NCBI GenBank assembly: GCA_963730305.1 | Contig: CAVSRB010000006.1 | Coordinates: 186,001 to 250,000 of the forward strand | DNA length: 64,000 nt | Direction: 5' to 3' | From: CAMYMQ01 sp963730305 | Lineage (GTDB): Bacteria; Pseudomonadota; Alphaproteobacteria; Bin65 | Part shown: positions 46,614-55,345 of the stretch, piece after piece | How positions within the stretch are numbered: position 1 is the first letter of the stretch | How the letters are laid out: each line of letters begins with the position of its first letter | Position numbers and translations under genes: made by a program | The notes under the pieces: model-generated | The model's database searches: none | Told to the model about the DNA's origin: nothing | Seen by the model: the letters and a program-made list of their open reading frames with translations, nothing else

Positions 46614-46871
46614 ATGACCGACGAAGAAATCCGCGACAAGATATTCGATATCTTCGCCAAGGAAGCCAATCTCGACCGTGACTCGCTCACGCTCGACGCC
46701 AGGCTCGAAGACCTGAACATCGAATCGCTCGACATGGTCCAGATCCTGTTCGGCATCGAGGAGGCGTTCGACGTCTACGTTCCCCAGGACGACGACAGCT
46801 TCAAGCTGGACACCATGCGCGACGTCGTCGACGGCGTGAAGGACCTGATGGCGCAGAAGGAGAACGCCTGA
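46614..46871 (+). CDS. Acyl carrier protein
   Basis: 85 residues, acidic, four-helix ACP type. The phosphopantetheine attachment serine is S38 in LEDLNIESLDMVQIL (the usual motif is D-S-L; here E-S-L). It is not the AcpXL type by sequence or length. It is 35 bases after lpxD and 43 bases before the ketosynthase, which suggests a dedicated carrier for both. Confidence 0.93.
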   Translation: MTDEEIRDKIFDIFAKEANLDRDSLTLDARLEDLNIESLDMVQILFGIEEAFDVYVPQDDDSFKLDTMRDVVDGVKDLMAQKENA

Positions 46872-46914
46872 GCCGCGAGCGCCCGCGCCCGCGACAGGAC
46901 CGAACCGCCGCCTC

Positions 46915-48141
46915 ATGCAGGACTTGCCCCAACACCGCGTTGCCGTCACCGGCATCGGCAGCATCTCGTCGCTCGGTCACACCGTCCCGGCGATCTGGGA
47001 GGAGCTGAAGGAGGGGCGCAGCGCGATCGCGCAGATCACGCGCGCGCCGGCCGAGAAGCTCCACATCAAGATCGCCGCCGAGATCAAGGACTATGACGAG
47101 ACGGCGCATTTCGGCGAGAAGGAGCTGCCCTTCTACGACCGGTTCACCCAGTTCGCGCTGATCTCCGCGGGCCAGGCGATCGCCGACGCGGGCATCGATT
47201 TCGAGAAGGACGACCTCGGCGCCGAAACCGCCACCATCATCGCCTCGGGCGTCGGCGGCTGGACGACGATCGACGAGTCCTTCATGCGCATGTTCGAGAC
47301 CGGCACCACCCGCGCGCACCCGCTGACCGTGCCGCGGATGATGATCAGCGCGGCGGCGAGCCAGGTGACCATGAAGTTCGGGCTGACCGGGCCCGCCTTC
47401 TGCGTGTCCAGCGCATGCTCGTCGGCCAACCACGCGATCGGCGAGGCCTTCTGGATGGTGCGGGCCGGCCGGGCCCGGGCCGCGGTCGCCGGCGGCTCCG
47501 AATCCGAGATCTCGATGATCTCGCAGCGGAGCTGGGAAAGCGTGCGGGTGCTGGCGCCCGACACCTGCCGGCCGTTCTCGAAGGGCCGCAAGGGCATGGT
47601 GATCGGCGAGGGCGCCGGCGTGCTGATCCTCGAACGGCTGGAAGATGCGCAAGCGCGCGGCGCCAAGATCTATGCCGAGATGGTCGGCTACGGCCTCAGC
47701 GCCGACGCCGGCGACATCGTCATGCCCGACCAGCGGGGCGCCGAACGGGCGATGGCCCAGGCGCTGGCGACCGGCGGCCTCAACCCGGAGGACGTCACCT
47801 ACATCAACGCCCACGGCACCGGCACCCAGATGAACGACAAGGTCGAGACCGCGGCGATCAAGGTCGTCTTCGGCGACCACGCCAGACAGCTCAAGATCAG
47901 CTCGACCAAGAGCCTCCACGGCCACGCGCTCGGCGCCGCCGGCGCGCTCGAGGCGGTGGCGACGGTCAAGGCGATGGACGAGGGCGTGATCCCGCCGACC
48001 GCCAACTACCAGGAGCCGGACCCGGACTGCGACCTCGACTACGTGCCCAACACGGCGCAGGAGGTCGCGATCGACGCCGCCCTGTCCAACTCGCTCGCCT
48101 TCGGCGGGCTCAACGCGGTGCTGGCCTTCCGGAAGGTGTGA
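46915..48141 (+). CDS. Beta-ketoacyl-ACP synthase (FabF/NodE-like)
   Basis: 408 residues, thiolase fold. Active-site residues are intact: C168 (VSSACSSANHA), H300 (INAHGTGT), K332 and H335 (KSLHGHALGAAG). The enzyme extends an ACP-bound chain by two carbons. It is more like the FabF/NodE group than the chain-starting FabH. With the ACP and LpxD upstream it could make or lengthen the acyl chain that LpxD transfers. NDKVET replaces the common ND-x-TE in the loop after H300. Confidence 0.93.
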   Translation: MQDLPQHRVAVTGIGSISSLGHTVPAIWEELKEGRSAIAQITRAPAEKLHIKIAAEIKDYDETAHFGEKELPFYDRFTQFALISAGQAIADAGIDFEKDDLGAETATIIASGVGGWTTIDESFMRMFETGTTRAHPLTVPRMMISAAASQVTMKFGLTGPAFCVSSACSSANHAIGEAFWMVRAGRARAAVAGGSESEISMISQRSWESVRVLAPDTCRPFSKGRKGMVIGEGAGVLILERLEDAQARGAKIYAEMVGYGLSADAGDIVMPDQRGAERAMAQALATGGLNPEDVTYINAHGTGTQMNDKVETAAIKVVFGDHARQLKISSTKSLHGHALGAAGALEAVATVKAMDEGVIPPTANYQEPDPDCDLDYVPNTAQEVAIDAALSNSLAFGGLNAVLAFRKV

Positions 48142-48174
48142 CGGCGGGCCGGGCGCCGGGGCGGCGATGCCGCG

Positions 48175-48471
48175 TCAGGCCACGTGCGCGCCCAGCCATT
48201 CGCCCGCGATCAGGAAGGCGATGCACAGCACGCCGAGGTGGATCGAGAGCCACGGCCAGAACCGCCGCGCGCCGCTCCTGAACACGAGCACCACGGCCAC
48301 GATGGTCGCGACCACCGCCGCGGCGAGGGCGACGAAGCCGCCGATGGCGAGATAGAGATCCGGCAGGGTGCGGTTGGTCCCGGCGTGGAACAGCCAGGCG
48401 AAGGCGGCGCCGAAACAGGCGGCCGACAGGGCGTGGGGCAGGAGCAGCCAGAGGTGTCGTGCGGGCATCAT
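48175..48471 (-). CDS. Small membrane protein of unknown function
   Basis: 98 residues with three predicted membrane helices (about 8-28, 38-62 and 75-95). The start at 48471 (or the adjacent ATG at 48468) is chosen because AGGAAG lies a few bases upstream; the frame is open further, but that part is read from the end of the neighbouring gene and a repeat. No motif is recognised. Confidence 0.55.
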   Translation of the reverse strand: MMPARHLWLLLPHALSAACFGAAFAWLFHAGTNRTLPDLYLAIGGFVALAAAVVATIVAVVLVFRSGARRFWPWLSIHLGVLCIAFLIAGEWLGAHVA

Positions 48472-48511
48472 GGTCTTCCTCGTCACCCGGCGGCGCTGCC
48501 GCTCAGGATGA

Positions 48512-49462
48512 CTACTTGGCGGCTCCCGGTGCGGCCGCGCCCGCGACATGCATCGCCAGCGCGCGGTAGGCCGTGTCGTGGACCGGGGTCGGGATGCCGT
48601 GGCGGGCGCCGAGCCGGACCACCGTCCCCGACAGGAAGTCCAGCTCGAGCGGCCGGCCCGCATCGAGATCCTCCAGCATCGAGGCGCGGCCGTCGCGCGG
48701 CATGTCCCTGACCTGGCGCTCGACCAGGCCGGCGATGTCGGCGGGCAGGTCGATGCCCTCGGCGCGGCCGATGGCGGCGACTTCCTCGGCCGCCTGGACG
48801 ACCAGCGACCGGGCGGCCGGGTCGTCGAGCACCTGGCCGATGGTCGCGCGCGCCATACAGGCCACGGCGGAAAAGCTCGCCAGCATCAGGAACTTGAACC
48901 ACAGGTCGCGATCGATGTCGTCGGACAGCGCCGCCTCGACGCCGACGCAGGCGTCGAGGACGTCGGCGAGCGCCTCGACGCGTTCGGTCCGCCGGCTGTC
49001 GGCCTCGGCGAACTTGATCCGCGCGAACGGCGACTTGCACACGATCCGGCCGGGCGCGGCGCGGAACGACTTGATCGAGATCGTGCCCTTGAGCACGCTG
49101 CCGGCGCGGTCGGCGCCGAGCGCGCCGGTCAGGATCGGATAGGCGTCGATCCCGTTCTGCAGCGGCAGGACGACGGTTTCGGGCCCAACCAGCGGCGCCA
49201 GCAGCGGCGCGATCTCCTGCAGGCCGTAAAGCTTGACCGAGACGATCACCGCGTCGGCCGGCCCCAGATCGTCGGCCCGGTCGCTGGCGCGTCGCGGCCC
49301 CAGGCGGACGTCGCCGAGCGGACTTTCCAGCGTGAGCCCGGTCGTGGTCAGCGCCTCGAGTGTCGCGCCGCGCGCGAGATAGGCGACGTCGTGGCCGGCT
49401 TCGGCCAGCCGCGCGCCCAGGCATCCGCCGACACCGCCGGCCCCGACCACGACGAAACGCAT
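48512..49462 (-). CDS. Ketopantoate reductase family protein (PanE/ApbA)
   Basis: 316 residues. The N-terminal NADP-binding motif is MRFVVVGAGGVGGCLGARLAEAG; further family blocks are VKLYGLQE, LPLQNGID and, in the C-terminal helical domain, KFLMLASFSAVACMARATIG and EDLDAGRPLELDFLSGTVV. PanE makes pantoate for coenzyme A, but many catabolic clusters carry a paralogue acting on other 2-oxo acids. Its place next to degradative genes makes the second plausible. Confidence 0.85.
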   Translation of the reverse strand: MRFVVVGAGGVGGCLGARLAEAGHDVAYLARGATLEALTTTGLTLESPLGDVRLGPRRASDRADDLGPADAVIVSVKLYGLQEIAPLLAPLVGPETVVLPLQNGIDAYPILTGALGADRAGSVLKGTISIKSFRAAPGRIVCKSPFARIKFAEADSRRTERVEALADVLDACVGVEAALSDDIDRDLWFKFLMLASFSAVACMARATIGQVLDDPAARSLVVQAAEEVAAIGRAEGIDLPADIAGLVERQVRDMPRDGRASMLEDLDAGRPLELDFLSGTVVRLGARHGIPTPVHDTAYRALAMHVAGAAAPGAAK

Positions 49463-49661
49463 CTCCGCTCCCGGTCTCTCTGCGTGTTCCAACCCGTGCC
49501 ATCTTAGCGCGGTGCGGCGCCGCCCGTCCGCACCCTTGCCGTGCCGTCGCAGGTCCGGGCGGGGAGCGCCGGGCACGACACGGCCACGGCCTTTTCGGCA
49601 GGGCGACGAGGGACAGGTTGTTCGTATAAGTCATGCCACGCTTCACCACCGGAAGGGGACC

Positions 49662-50201
49662 ATGCCGAACAAGGCGACCTGTACCGGCGCGACGACCCGC
49701 ATTCTCGTGCTGGGCATCGTCGCGGTGACGCTATCCGCGCTGTCTCCGGGCGGGGCCGCCGCAGATGGCAAGGACCGCCGGTCCGGTGTGCCGCGTCAGT
49801 CGGCCCAGGCGCCGGGCAATGAGAGGTCGGTCGTCGTCGGCGGACGGCGGTTCGCCATATCGCTGCCCGCCCGCTGCCGCGTCCGACGGTTGGGCGACGG
49901 GGCCTGGATCGTGTGCCCGCCGCACACGCGCTCGCCGAAGACGATCCGCGTGGAGCCCGTCGGCCCCCGATCGCCGAAGCCGCCGGCGGATGCGAAGAGG
50001 CTGGCTTTCGACGCCGGCCGTTCTCTCGTCTATTGGATCACGCGGCACGAGGGCGGCAGCGGCGGCCGGGAGGTCTATCTGATCGGGCGGCTGAGGCTCG
50101 GGAAGACGACGCTCGCCGTGACCTGCGGCAGCCAGGGCGAATTCTCTCGGCCGCCCGCCGACTGGTGCGTGCCCTATCTCCGCACGATGCGGCCGCGGTG
50201 A
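49662..50201 (+). CDS. Secreted protein of unknown function
   Basis: 179 residues. A signal peptide (ILVLGIVAVTLSALSPGGAAA, residues 13-33 about) is followed by a Cys-containing mature part with RRFAISLPARCRVR, YWITRHEGGSGGREVYLIG, and LAVTCGSQGEFSRP...WCVPYL. The four cysteines could form two disulfides. A GGAAGGGG site precedes the ATG. No catalytic motif is seen. It is convergent with the enoyl-CoA hydratase gene. Confidence 0.65.
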   Translation: MPNKATCTGATTRILVLGIVAVTLSALSPGGAAADGKDRRSGVPRQSAQAPGNERSVVVGGRRFAISLPARCRVRRLGDGAWIVCPPHTRSPKTIRVEPVGPRSPKPPADAKRLAFDAGRSLVYWITRHEGGSGGREVYLIGRLRLGKTTLAVTCGSQGEFSRPPADWCVPYLRTMRPR

Positions 50202-50227
50202 CGTCGAGCGGCGGTCGCCGCCACGGC

Positions 50228-51031
50228 TCACCGCCCGGTATACACGCCCTCGCGCTTCTCCAGGAGCGCGGCGATCGCCTCGGCATGGTCCTCGCTGTGG
50301 TGGCACAGCGCCTGGTTGGCCGCGGCCATCTCGAGGAAGGCGGGCAGGTCGACGCGCATCGCCGCGCGCAGCAGCCGCTTGGCCTGGCGGATCGCGCCGG
50401 GCGGCTTGGCGGCGATGGTCGCGGCCAGCGCGCGGGCCTCGGCCATCAGCGCGTCGGGCTCGACCACCTTCATGACCAGGCCTTTGTCCTTGGCCTCGGC
50501 GGCGTCGAGGACGCGGCCGGTGAAGGTCATCTCGGCGGCGACCTCGTAAGCCACGCGGCGGGGCAGGAACCAGCTCCCGGCGTCGCCCGGGATGATGCCC
50601 AGGTTGACGAAGACCTCGCCGAACTTCGCGGCGGTCGATGCGATGCGGAAGTCGCACATCACGGCCAAATCGCAGCCCGCGCCCATGGCCGGGCCGTTGA
50701 CCGCCGCGATGGTCGGCACGTCGAGGCCGTAGACCGCCAATGGAATCCGCTGGATGCCGGCCATATAGCCCTCGGCGATCTGCTGGGGCGTGCCGCCGAA
50801 CAGGCCGGTGCGGTCGCGCATCGCCTTGACGTCGCCGCCCGACGAGAAGGCCGAGCCCGCGCCGGTCAGGATGCAGGCCGAGACGCCGGGGTCGGCCTGC
50901 ACGTCGGCCAACGCGGCGAGGATCGCCTCGACGGTGGCCTGGTCGGTGATCGGGTTGCGCCGGTCGGGGTCGTTGAGGGTGATGGTCGCGATGCGGTCGG
51001 CTTTCTCGAACAGGACCTTTTGGTCAGTCAT
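50228..51031 (-). CDS. Enoyl-CoA hydratase/isomerase family protein
   Basis: 267 residues, crotonase fold. Oxyanion-hole segments are AGSAFSSGGDVKAM and AVNGPAMGAGCDLAVMCDFRIAS. At the usual first catalytic Glu (P-E) the sequence reads V-F (FGEVFVNLG), while GDAGSWFLPR resembles the Asp-containing segment of PaaG-type isomerases. It may thus be an isomerase or a non-standard hydratase. It is in a minus-strand group with the hydroxyacid dehydrogenase and the TcuA-like gene. Confidence 0.88.
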   Translation of the reverse strand: MTDQKVLFEKADRIATITLNDPDRRNPITDQATVEAILAALADVQADPGVSACILTGAGSAFSSGGDVKAMRDRTGLFGGTPQQIAEGYMAGIQRIPLAVYGLDVPTIAAVNGPAMGAGCDLAVMCDFRIASTAAKFGEVFVNLGIIPGDAGSWFLPRRVAYEVAAEMTFTGRVLDAAEAKDKGLVMKVVEPDALMAEARALAATIAAKPPGAIRQAKRLLRAAMRVDLPAFLEMAAANQALCHHSEDHAEAIAALLEKREGVYTGR

Positions 51032-51056
51032 CGGTGGTGTCCTCTCTCCCGTTTCC

Positions 51057-51086
51057 CGTCATTCCCGCGCAGGCGGGGGTGACGAT
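51057..51086. repeat. Half copy of the CCCGCGCAGGCGGG repeat
   Basis: GTCATTCCCGCGCAGGCGGG followed by a short GTGAC end matches the dispersed family at 11618, 15975 and 55256. It fills the gap between the dehydrogenase and hydratase genes. Confidence 0.75.
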
Positions 51087-51094
51087 CAGGCTTC

Positions 51095-52006
51095 TCAATC
51101 GTTGCCTTCACTTTCGATCACCTCGAGCAGCGCCGGGAAGTAGCGGTCGCCCAGGCCGGCGTCGATCGCCTCGCGCAACCGCCGGGCGGCGACCCGCGCC
51201 GTCGGTGCTTCGACCCCGGCCGCCTCGGCCAGCTCGAGCGCGTAGCCGAGGTCCTTGAGCATGTATTCCGTACTGAAGGCCTGGGTTGGGAACTCGCCGG
51301 GCAACAGGGCCTTCATGCCGTGGTTGCGCAGCGCGAAGCTGTCGGCCGAGCCGGCCGCGAGCGCGCCGAACAGGGCCTCGCCGTCGATCCCGGCGCGCCG
51401 GCCGATGGTCAGCGCGTCGGCGAGCGCGACCACGGTCTCGGCCAGCACCTTGTTGTTCATCAGCTTGGCGATCTGGCCGCAGCCGACCGGCCCGCAATGG
51501 CGGATGTCGGTGCCCATGTGGGCGAGCAGGGGCCGGATGGCGTAGAGCACGGCGCCGTCGCCGCCGACCATGATCGCCAGCGTGCCGTCGACGGCGGCGG
51601 CGCGGGTGCGGGCGACGGGCGCGTCGAGGAAGTGGACCGCCCGCGCCGCGAGCGCGTCGGCGACCTTGCGGGTCAGCCCGACCGGCGCGGTGGTGTGATC
51701 GACAACGACCGCGCCCGCGCGGGCGGCCGCGAGCAACCCGCCCGATGCATCGAACACGACCCCCTCCAGGGCGGGGCCGTCGGGCAGGCTGAGGAAGACG
51801 ACGTCGGCGGCCGCGGCCACCGCGGCCGGGGAGGCACAGGCCGTCACCCCGTCGGCCGCCAGCCGGTCGAGCGGGTCGGGGCGCACGTCGAAGGCGGCGA
51901 CGGGCAGGCCGCTCTTGCGCGCGAGGTTCCGGCACATCGCCTCGCCCATCACGCCGAGGCCGACGAAGCCGAGGGTCTCGATGGGGCGGCGCGTTGCTTC
52001 GGTCAT
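51095..52006 (-). CDS. 3-hydroxyisobutyrate dehydrogenase family protein
   Basis: 303 residues of the beta-hydroxyacid dehydrogenase group. Seen: GFVGLGVMGEAMCRNLA (NAD(P) site), FLSLPDGPALEGVVF, VVVDHTTAPVG (substrate loop), FLDAPVARTRAAAVDGTLAIMVGG and CGQIAKLMNNKVLAETV with the catalytic Lys. It could act on 3-hydroxyisobutyrate, tartronate semialdehyde or a related acid. The ATG at 52006 gives MTEATRRPIETLGFVGL; the frame continues upstream without conserved residues. Confidence 0.85.
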   Translation of the reverse strand: MTEATRRPIETLGFVGLGVMGEAMCRNLARKSGLPVAAFDVRPDPLDRLAADGVTACASPAAVAAAADVVFLSLPDGPALEGVVFDASGGLLAAARAGAVVVDHTTAPVGLTRKVADALAARAVHFLDAPVARTRAAAVDGTLAIMVGGDGAVLYAIRPLLAHMGTDIRHCGPVGCGQIAKLMNNKVLAETVVALADALTIGRRAGIDGEALFGALAAGSADSFALRNHGMKALLPGEFPTQAFSTEYMLKDLGYALELAEAAGVEAPTARVAARRLREAIDAGLGDRYFPALLEVIESEGND

Positions 52007-52166
52007 CTCTTGAGCCCCCATCTCAAATTGCCACCCCGGACCGCCGTCAGGCCGAGCCGGGCTCCACGGGATGCCCGCGCCGTGCCGGCGCATGGACCCC
52101 GGCACGCCGCTGCGCTCCGGCCGGGGTGACAGTCGAGGAAGACCGCAATGGTCGCCATCCGGATGC

Positions 52167-53669
52167 TCATCGGGCCGCCGCCGCGCTGGTCCCGGCGATG
52201 CGGCCGAAGACCGCGCCGGCGGTCAGCCCGGTGCCGCCGGGATAGTTGTGCCAGAACAGGCCGCCGACCAGCTCGCCGGCGGCATAGAGGCCGGGGATCG
52301 GGACCGCTTCGGTGTCGAGCACCTGGGCCGTCGTGTCGATGCGGAGGCCGCCGAAGGTGAAGGTGATGCCGCAGCCGACCTGGTAGGCCTCGAACGGCGG
52401 GGTGTCGATCGTGTTGGCCCAGTTGGACTTGGGCACCGTGAGGCCCCGCGTGCCGCGGCCGTCCTTGACCGTCGGATCGAACGGCACGTCGGTCATCACC
52501 GCGTCGTTGTAGGCGCGGATCGTTTCGAGGGCGCGGGCCGAGTTCACCCCCTCCATCTTCTCGACCAGCGCCTCGACCGAGTCGGCGGTGACCTTGGTGA
52601 CCTGGCGGATGCGGTACTCGTCGCGCTGCAGCGGGATGGTCTTGGCGTCGAAGACCTGCCAGGCGCACTGGTGCGGCTGCTGCAGGATCACCCGGCCGTA
52701 CCTGGCGTAGGTGTAGTTGCGGAAGTCCGCGCCCTCGTCGACGAAGCGCTCGCCGTCGGCGTTGAGCATGATCGCGAACGGATAGGAGTGCTTCTGGAAG
52801 CCGTCGCCGACGGCGAGATCGCCGAAGGGCGGGGCGTTGCGGTCCCAGGCGACGGCGTGGCAGCCGGACCAGTTGCCCCAGGGCATCGCCCCGGCGTCGA
52901 GCGCCATCCTGATGCCGTCGCCGGTGTTGAAGCGCGTGCCGCGGACGACGGCGAGGTCCCAGCCGGGCCCGAGATAGCGGGTGCGCCATTCGCTGTTGGC
53001 CTGGAAGCCGCCGGCGGCGAGCACCACCGCCTTGGCCGGCATGTCGACGGTCTTGCCGCCCAGCTTGACCCGCGCGCCGTGGACGCCGTCGTCGTCGTGG
53101 ATCAGGCCGGTGGCGCGCGCGCCGTAGACGATCTCGACCCCGGCCTTGCGGGCCGCCGCGTGCTCGGCCTCGACCAGGCCCTCGCCGCCGCCGACCACCT
53201 CCGCGGTGATGCCGCCCCAGAAGCGGAAGCGCCCGTCGGGGGCCTTGAACGCCTGGCGGCCATAGGCCGGGGCGAAGCGGACCCCCTTGGTCGCCAGCCA
53301 GGCATAGGTGTCCAGGCTGTTGCGGACGAGCAGCTCGCACAGGTCCGGGTCGGTCCGGTAGTCGGTGATCCGGCCCATGTCGTCGAAGAACTGGTCGGCG
53401 GTGTAGGCGCCGAAGTCGGTCCGCGCGATCTCCGCCTCGGTCAGGTCGGGCATCAGCCGCTTCAAGTCGTCGACACCGTCGTAGACCAGCCGCAGCGCGC
53501 CGGCGGTGAAGCGGCTGTTGCCGCCGGCCTCGGCCTCGGACGCGCGTTCGAGCACCCGCACCGACGCGCCGGCCTCGCGCGCGGCCAGCGCCGCGCACAG
53601 CGCCGCGTTGCCGGCGCCGACGACGAGCACGTCGACCGGCGTGTCGCCGGGGATCGCCGTTTCCGGCAT
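52167..53669 (-). CDS. FAD-dependent dehydrogenase, TcuA / fumarate reductase flavoprotein family
   Basis: 500 residues. The FAD-binding motif is VDVLVVGAGNAALCAALAAREAG; EAEAGGNSRFTAGALR and a C-terminal GGLRIDTTAQVLDTE...GLYAAGELVGGLFW...YPGGTGLTAG are typical of tricarballylate dehydrogenase (TcuA) and fumarate reductase-type flavoproteins. GGGAGG lies seven bases before the ATG at 53669. No TcuB or TcuC gene is nearby. It oxidises an unknown di- or tricarboxylate-like substrate. It is divergent from the UbiD-type gene across a 154-base promoter region. Confidence 0.85.
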   Translation of the reverse strand: MPETAIPGDTPVDVLVVGAGNAALCAALAAREAGASVRVLERASEAEAGGNSRFTAGALRLVYDGVDDLKRLMPDLTEAEIARTDFGAYTADQFFDDMGRITDYRTDPDLCELLVRNSLDTYAWLATKGVRFAPAYGRQAFKAPDGRFRFWGGITAEVVGGGEGLVEAEHAAARKAGVEIVYGARATGLIHDDDGVHGARVKLGGKTVDMPAKAVVLAAGGFQANSEWRTRYLGPGWDLAVVRGTRFNTGDGIRMALDAGAMPWGNWSGCHAVAWDRNAPPFGDLAVGDGFQKHSYPFAIMLNADGERFVDEGADFRNYTYARYGRVILQQPHQCAWQVFDAKTIPLQRDEYRIRQVTKVTADSVEALVEKMEGVNSARALETIRAYNDAVMTDVPFDPTVKDGRGTRGLTVPKSNWANTIDTPPFEAYQVGCGITFTFGGLRIDTTAQVLDTEAVPIPGLYAAGELVGGLFWHNYPGGTGLTAGAVFGRIAGTSAAAAR

Positions 53670-53757
53670 GAGGTCGCCTCCCTTGTTTGATGGCGACCCT
53701 AGCCCATTCCCGCCGGGTCGGGCAGCCGCCGCGCGCAGGTGCCCCAAAAAGATTCGC

Positions 53758-53786
53758 TTGCCAATACCTTTGTTACTTAGCTATTT
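53758..53786 (+). promoter_or_regulatory. Candidate promoter of the UbiD-CMD-MarR operon
   Basis: TTGCCA (53758-53763), a 17-base spacer and CTATTT (53781-53786) lie in an AT-rich pocket 38 bases before the UbiD-type start. The octamer TAGCTATT (53778-53785) overlaps the -10 and recurs at 56619-56626, upstream of the EthD-OYE operon. A shared operator for the MarR protein at 55996 is possible. Confidence 0.4.
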
Positions 53787-53823
53787 TCTGACACGGATCG
53801 TCGCCATGGGGCAGGAGGAAGCG

Positions 53824-55239
53824 ATGGCGCAAGCGCAGCAAAAGGCCGGGACACCGGCGCTCAAGAACGCGCTCGACCGGGACCTGCGCGGCTATCTCGA
53901 CACCAACGCCGACATCGTGACGGTGATCGAGAAGCCGGTGTCGATCGACCACATCCCGGCGCTGTCGGCCCAGTCCGAGGGGCCGATCCTGTTCGAGAAC
54001 ATCATCGAGAAGCCGGGCTTCCGGCTGTGCGACATCCTGGTCAAGCACCGCTGGTCGCAATGCCGGGCGCTGGGAACGTCGGAGAAGGACTACCTGCCGA
54101 CCCTGGCCCAGCGGCTGCGCAAGCCGCCGCGCGGCTTCGTCGACGTCGACGACGGGCCGGTGCGCGAGGTCGTGATGACCGGCAAGGACGTCAACTGGCT
54201 CGACCTGCCGGTGCCGATCCACACCGAGGGGGAGAGCGACCCCTACATCACCGCGATGAACATCCTGCGCGACCCGGAGACCGGCTTCTACAACACCTGT
54301 AACGCCGGCACGACGCCGACCCATCCCGACCGCGGACTGGTCAGCTACGTCACCCCGCACGCCTACGCCGTGCTCAAGAAGTGGCGCGACCGGGGCGAGA
54401 CGCGGGTGCCGGTCGCCTTCGTCTGGGGCGTGCCGCCGGCCTACGAGATCATGGCCAACTTCTCGGGCCTGCACATGGACCTGTGGGGCGAGCTCGAGAT
54501 GGTCGGCACGGTGATGGACCAGGACATCGAGATGGTGAAGTGCGAGACCATCGACATGACCGTCCCGGCCCACGCCGAGATCGTCGCCGAGGGCTATCTC
54601 GATATCGCCGAGCTGTTCGACTACGGCACCTCGGTGTCGCCGTCGATGTACTACCTGCCCAAGGAGCAGAAGCTGCCCCAGGTGCACATCACGGCGATCA
54701 CCATGCGCCGGGATCGCCCGATCTACCGCAACCACCAGACCTCGCCCGACACCGACCACCAGCCGTTGCCGCGGCTGTGCCACGAGGCGGTGCTCTACAA
54801 CCGCATCACCGAGATGGGGCTGACCTGCCACGACGTCCGCTTCCCGACCTGGGGCGCGGCGCTGTCCTGCATCATCCAGGTCGAGTATCCGCGCGCCGGC
54901 TTCGTCAACGACGCGCTGATGACCTGCATGGGCGCGCCGTGGCTGAACACCAAGATGGTGGTCGCGGTCAGCCCGGACACCGACCCCGGCGACCCGGCCG
55001 CCGTCTACCACGCCATGGCGACCCGGGTGGACCCGGCGCGCGACATCATCGTCGTCCCCAACACCCGGGGTTCGCTGTTCGACCCGGCGGCCGCGCCGAT
55101 CGAGGGCGACTATCCGTGGCGGACGGTCGGCAAGGTCGGCATCGACGCCACCGCCAAGGCCCGTCCCGAGATCAAGGACTTCGAGCGTGCCTGGCCGCGC
55201 CACTGGGGCGAGATCAAGCTGGAAGACTTTCTGAGCTGA
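53824..55239 (+). CDS. UbiD-family decarboxylase
   Basis: 471 residues of the UbiD family, which (de)carboxylates aromatic or unsaturated acids with prenylated FMN. Family-like segments include SIDHIPALSAQSEGPILFENI, KDVNWLDLPVPIHTEG, FVWGVPPAYEIMANFSG, EMVKCETIDMTVPAHAEIVAEGYL and DPARDIIVVPNTRGSLFDP. The second of two possible ATGs (53824) is chosen because GGAGGA sits at the right distance; the first (53806) lies before that site. No UbiX (prenyl-FMN maker) is in the window. It starts an operon with CMD and MarR genes. Confidence 0.88.
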   Translation: MAQAQQKAGTPALKNALDRDLRGYLDTNADIVTVIEKPVSIDHIPALSAQSEGPILFENIIEKPGFRLCDILVKHRWSQCRALGTSEKDYLPTLAQRLRKPPRGFVDVDDGPVREVVMTGKDVNWLDLPVPIHTEGESDPYITAMNILRDPETGFYNTCNAGTTPTHPDRGLVSYVTPHAYAVLKKWRDRGETRVPVAFVWGVPPAYEIMANFSGLHMDLWGELEMVGTVMDQDIEMVKCETIDMTVPAHAEIVAEGYLDIAELFDYGTSVSPSMYYLPKEQKLPQVHITAITMRRDRPIYRNHQTSPDTDHQPLPRLCHEAVLYNRITEMGLTCHDVRFPTWGAALSCIIQVEYPRAGFVNDALMTCMGAPWLNTKMVVAVSPDTDPGDPAAVYHAMATRVDPARDIIVVPNTRGSLFDPAAAPIEGDYPWRTVGKVGIDATAKARPEIKDFERAWPRHWGEIKLEDFLS

Positions 55240-55255
55240 CCCAGTCCACACCCCC

Positions 55256-55323
55256 GTCATTCCCGCGAAAGCGGGAAGCCAGGGCCGCCCGAAGTCTGGA
55301 TCCCCGCCTGCGCGGGGATGACG
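55256..55323. repeat. Copy of the dispersed CCCGC-palindrome repeat
   Basis: CGTCATTCCCGCGAAAGCGGG and the inverted CCCCGCCTGCGCGGGGATGACG flank a short centre. It belongs to the family at 11618 and in the 165-bp array. It sits between the UbiD-type gene and the CMD gene and may reduce read-through. Confidence 0.85.
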
Positions 55324-55345
55324 ATACAGAAAAAGGAGAGCTGTC

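Noticed and set aside
48472..48663. N-terminal extension of the small membrane protein gene
   Set aside because: The added residues come from the 3' end of the PanE-like gene in another frame and a repeat; an AGGAAG site marks the start at 48471.
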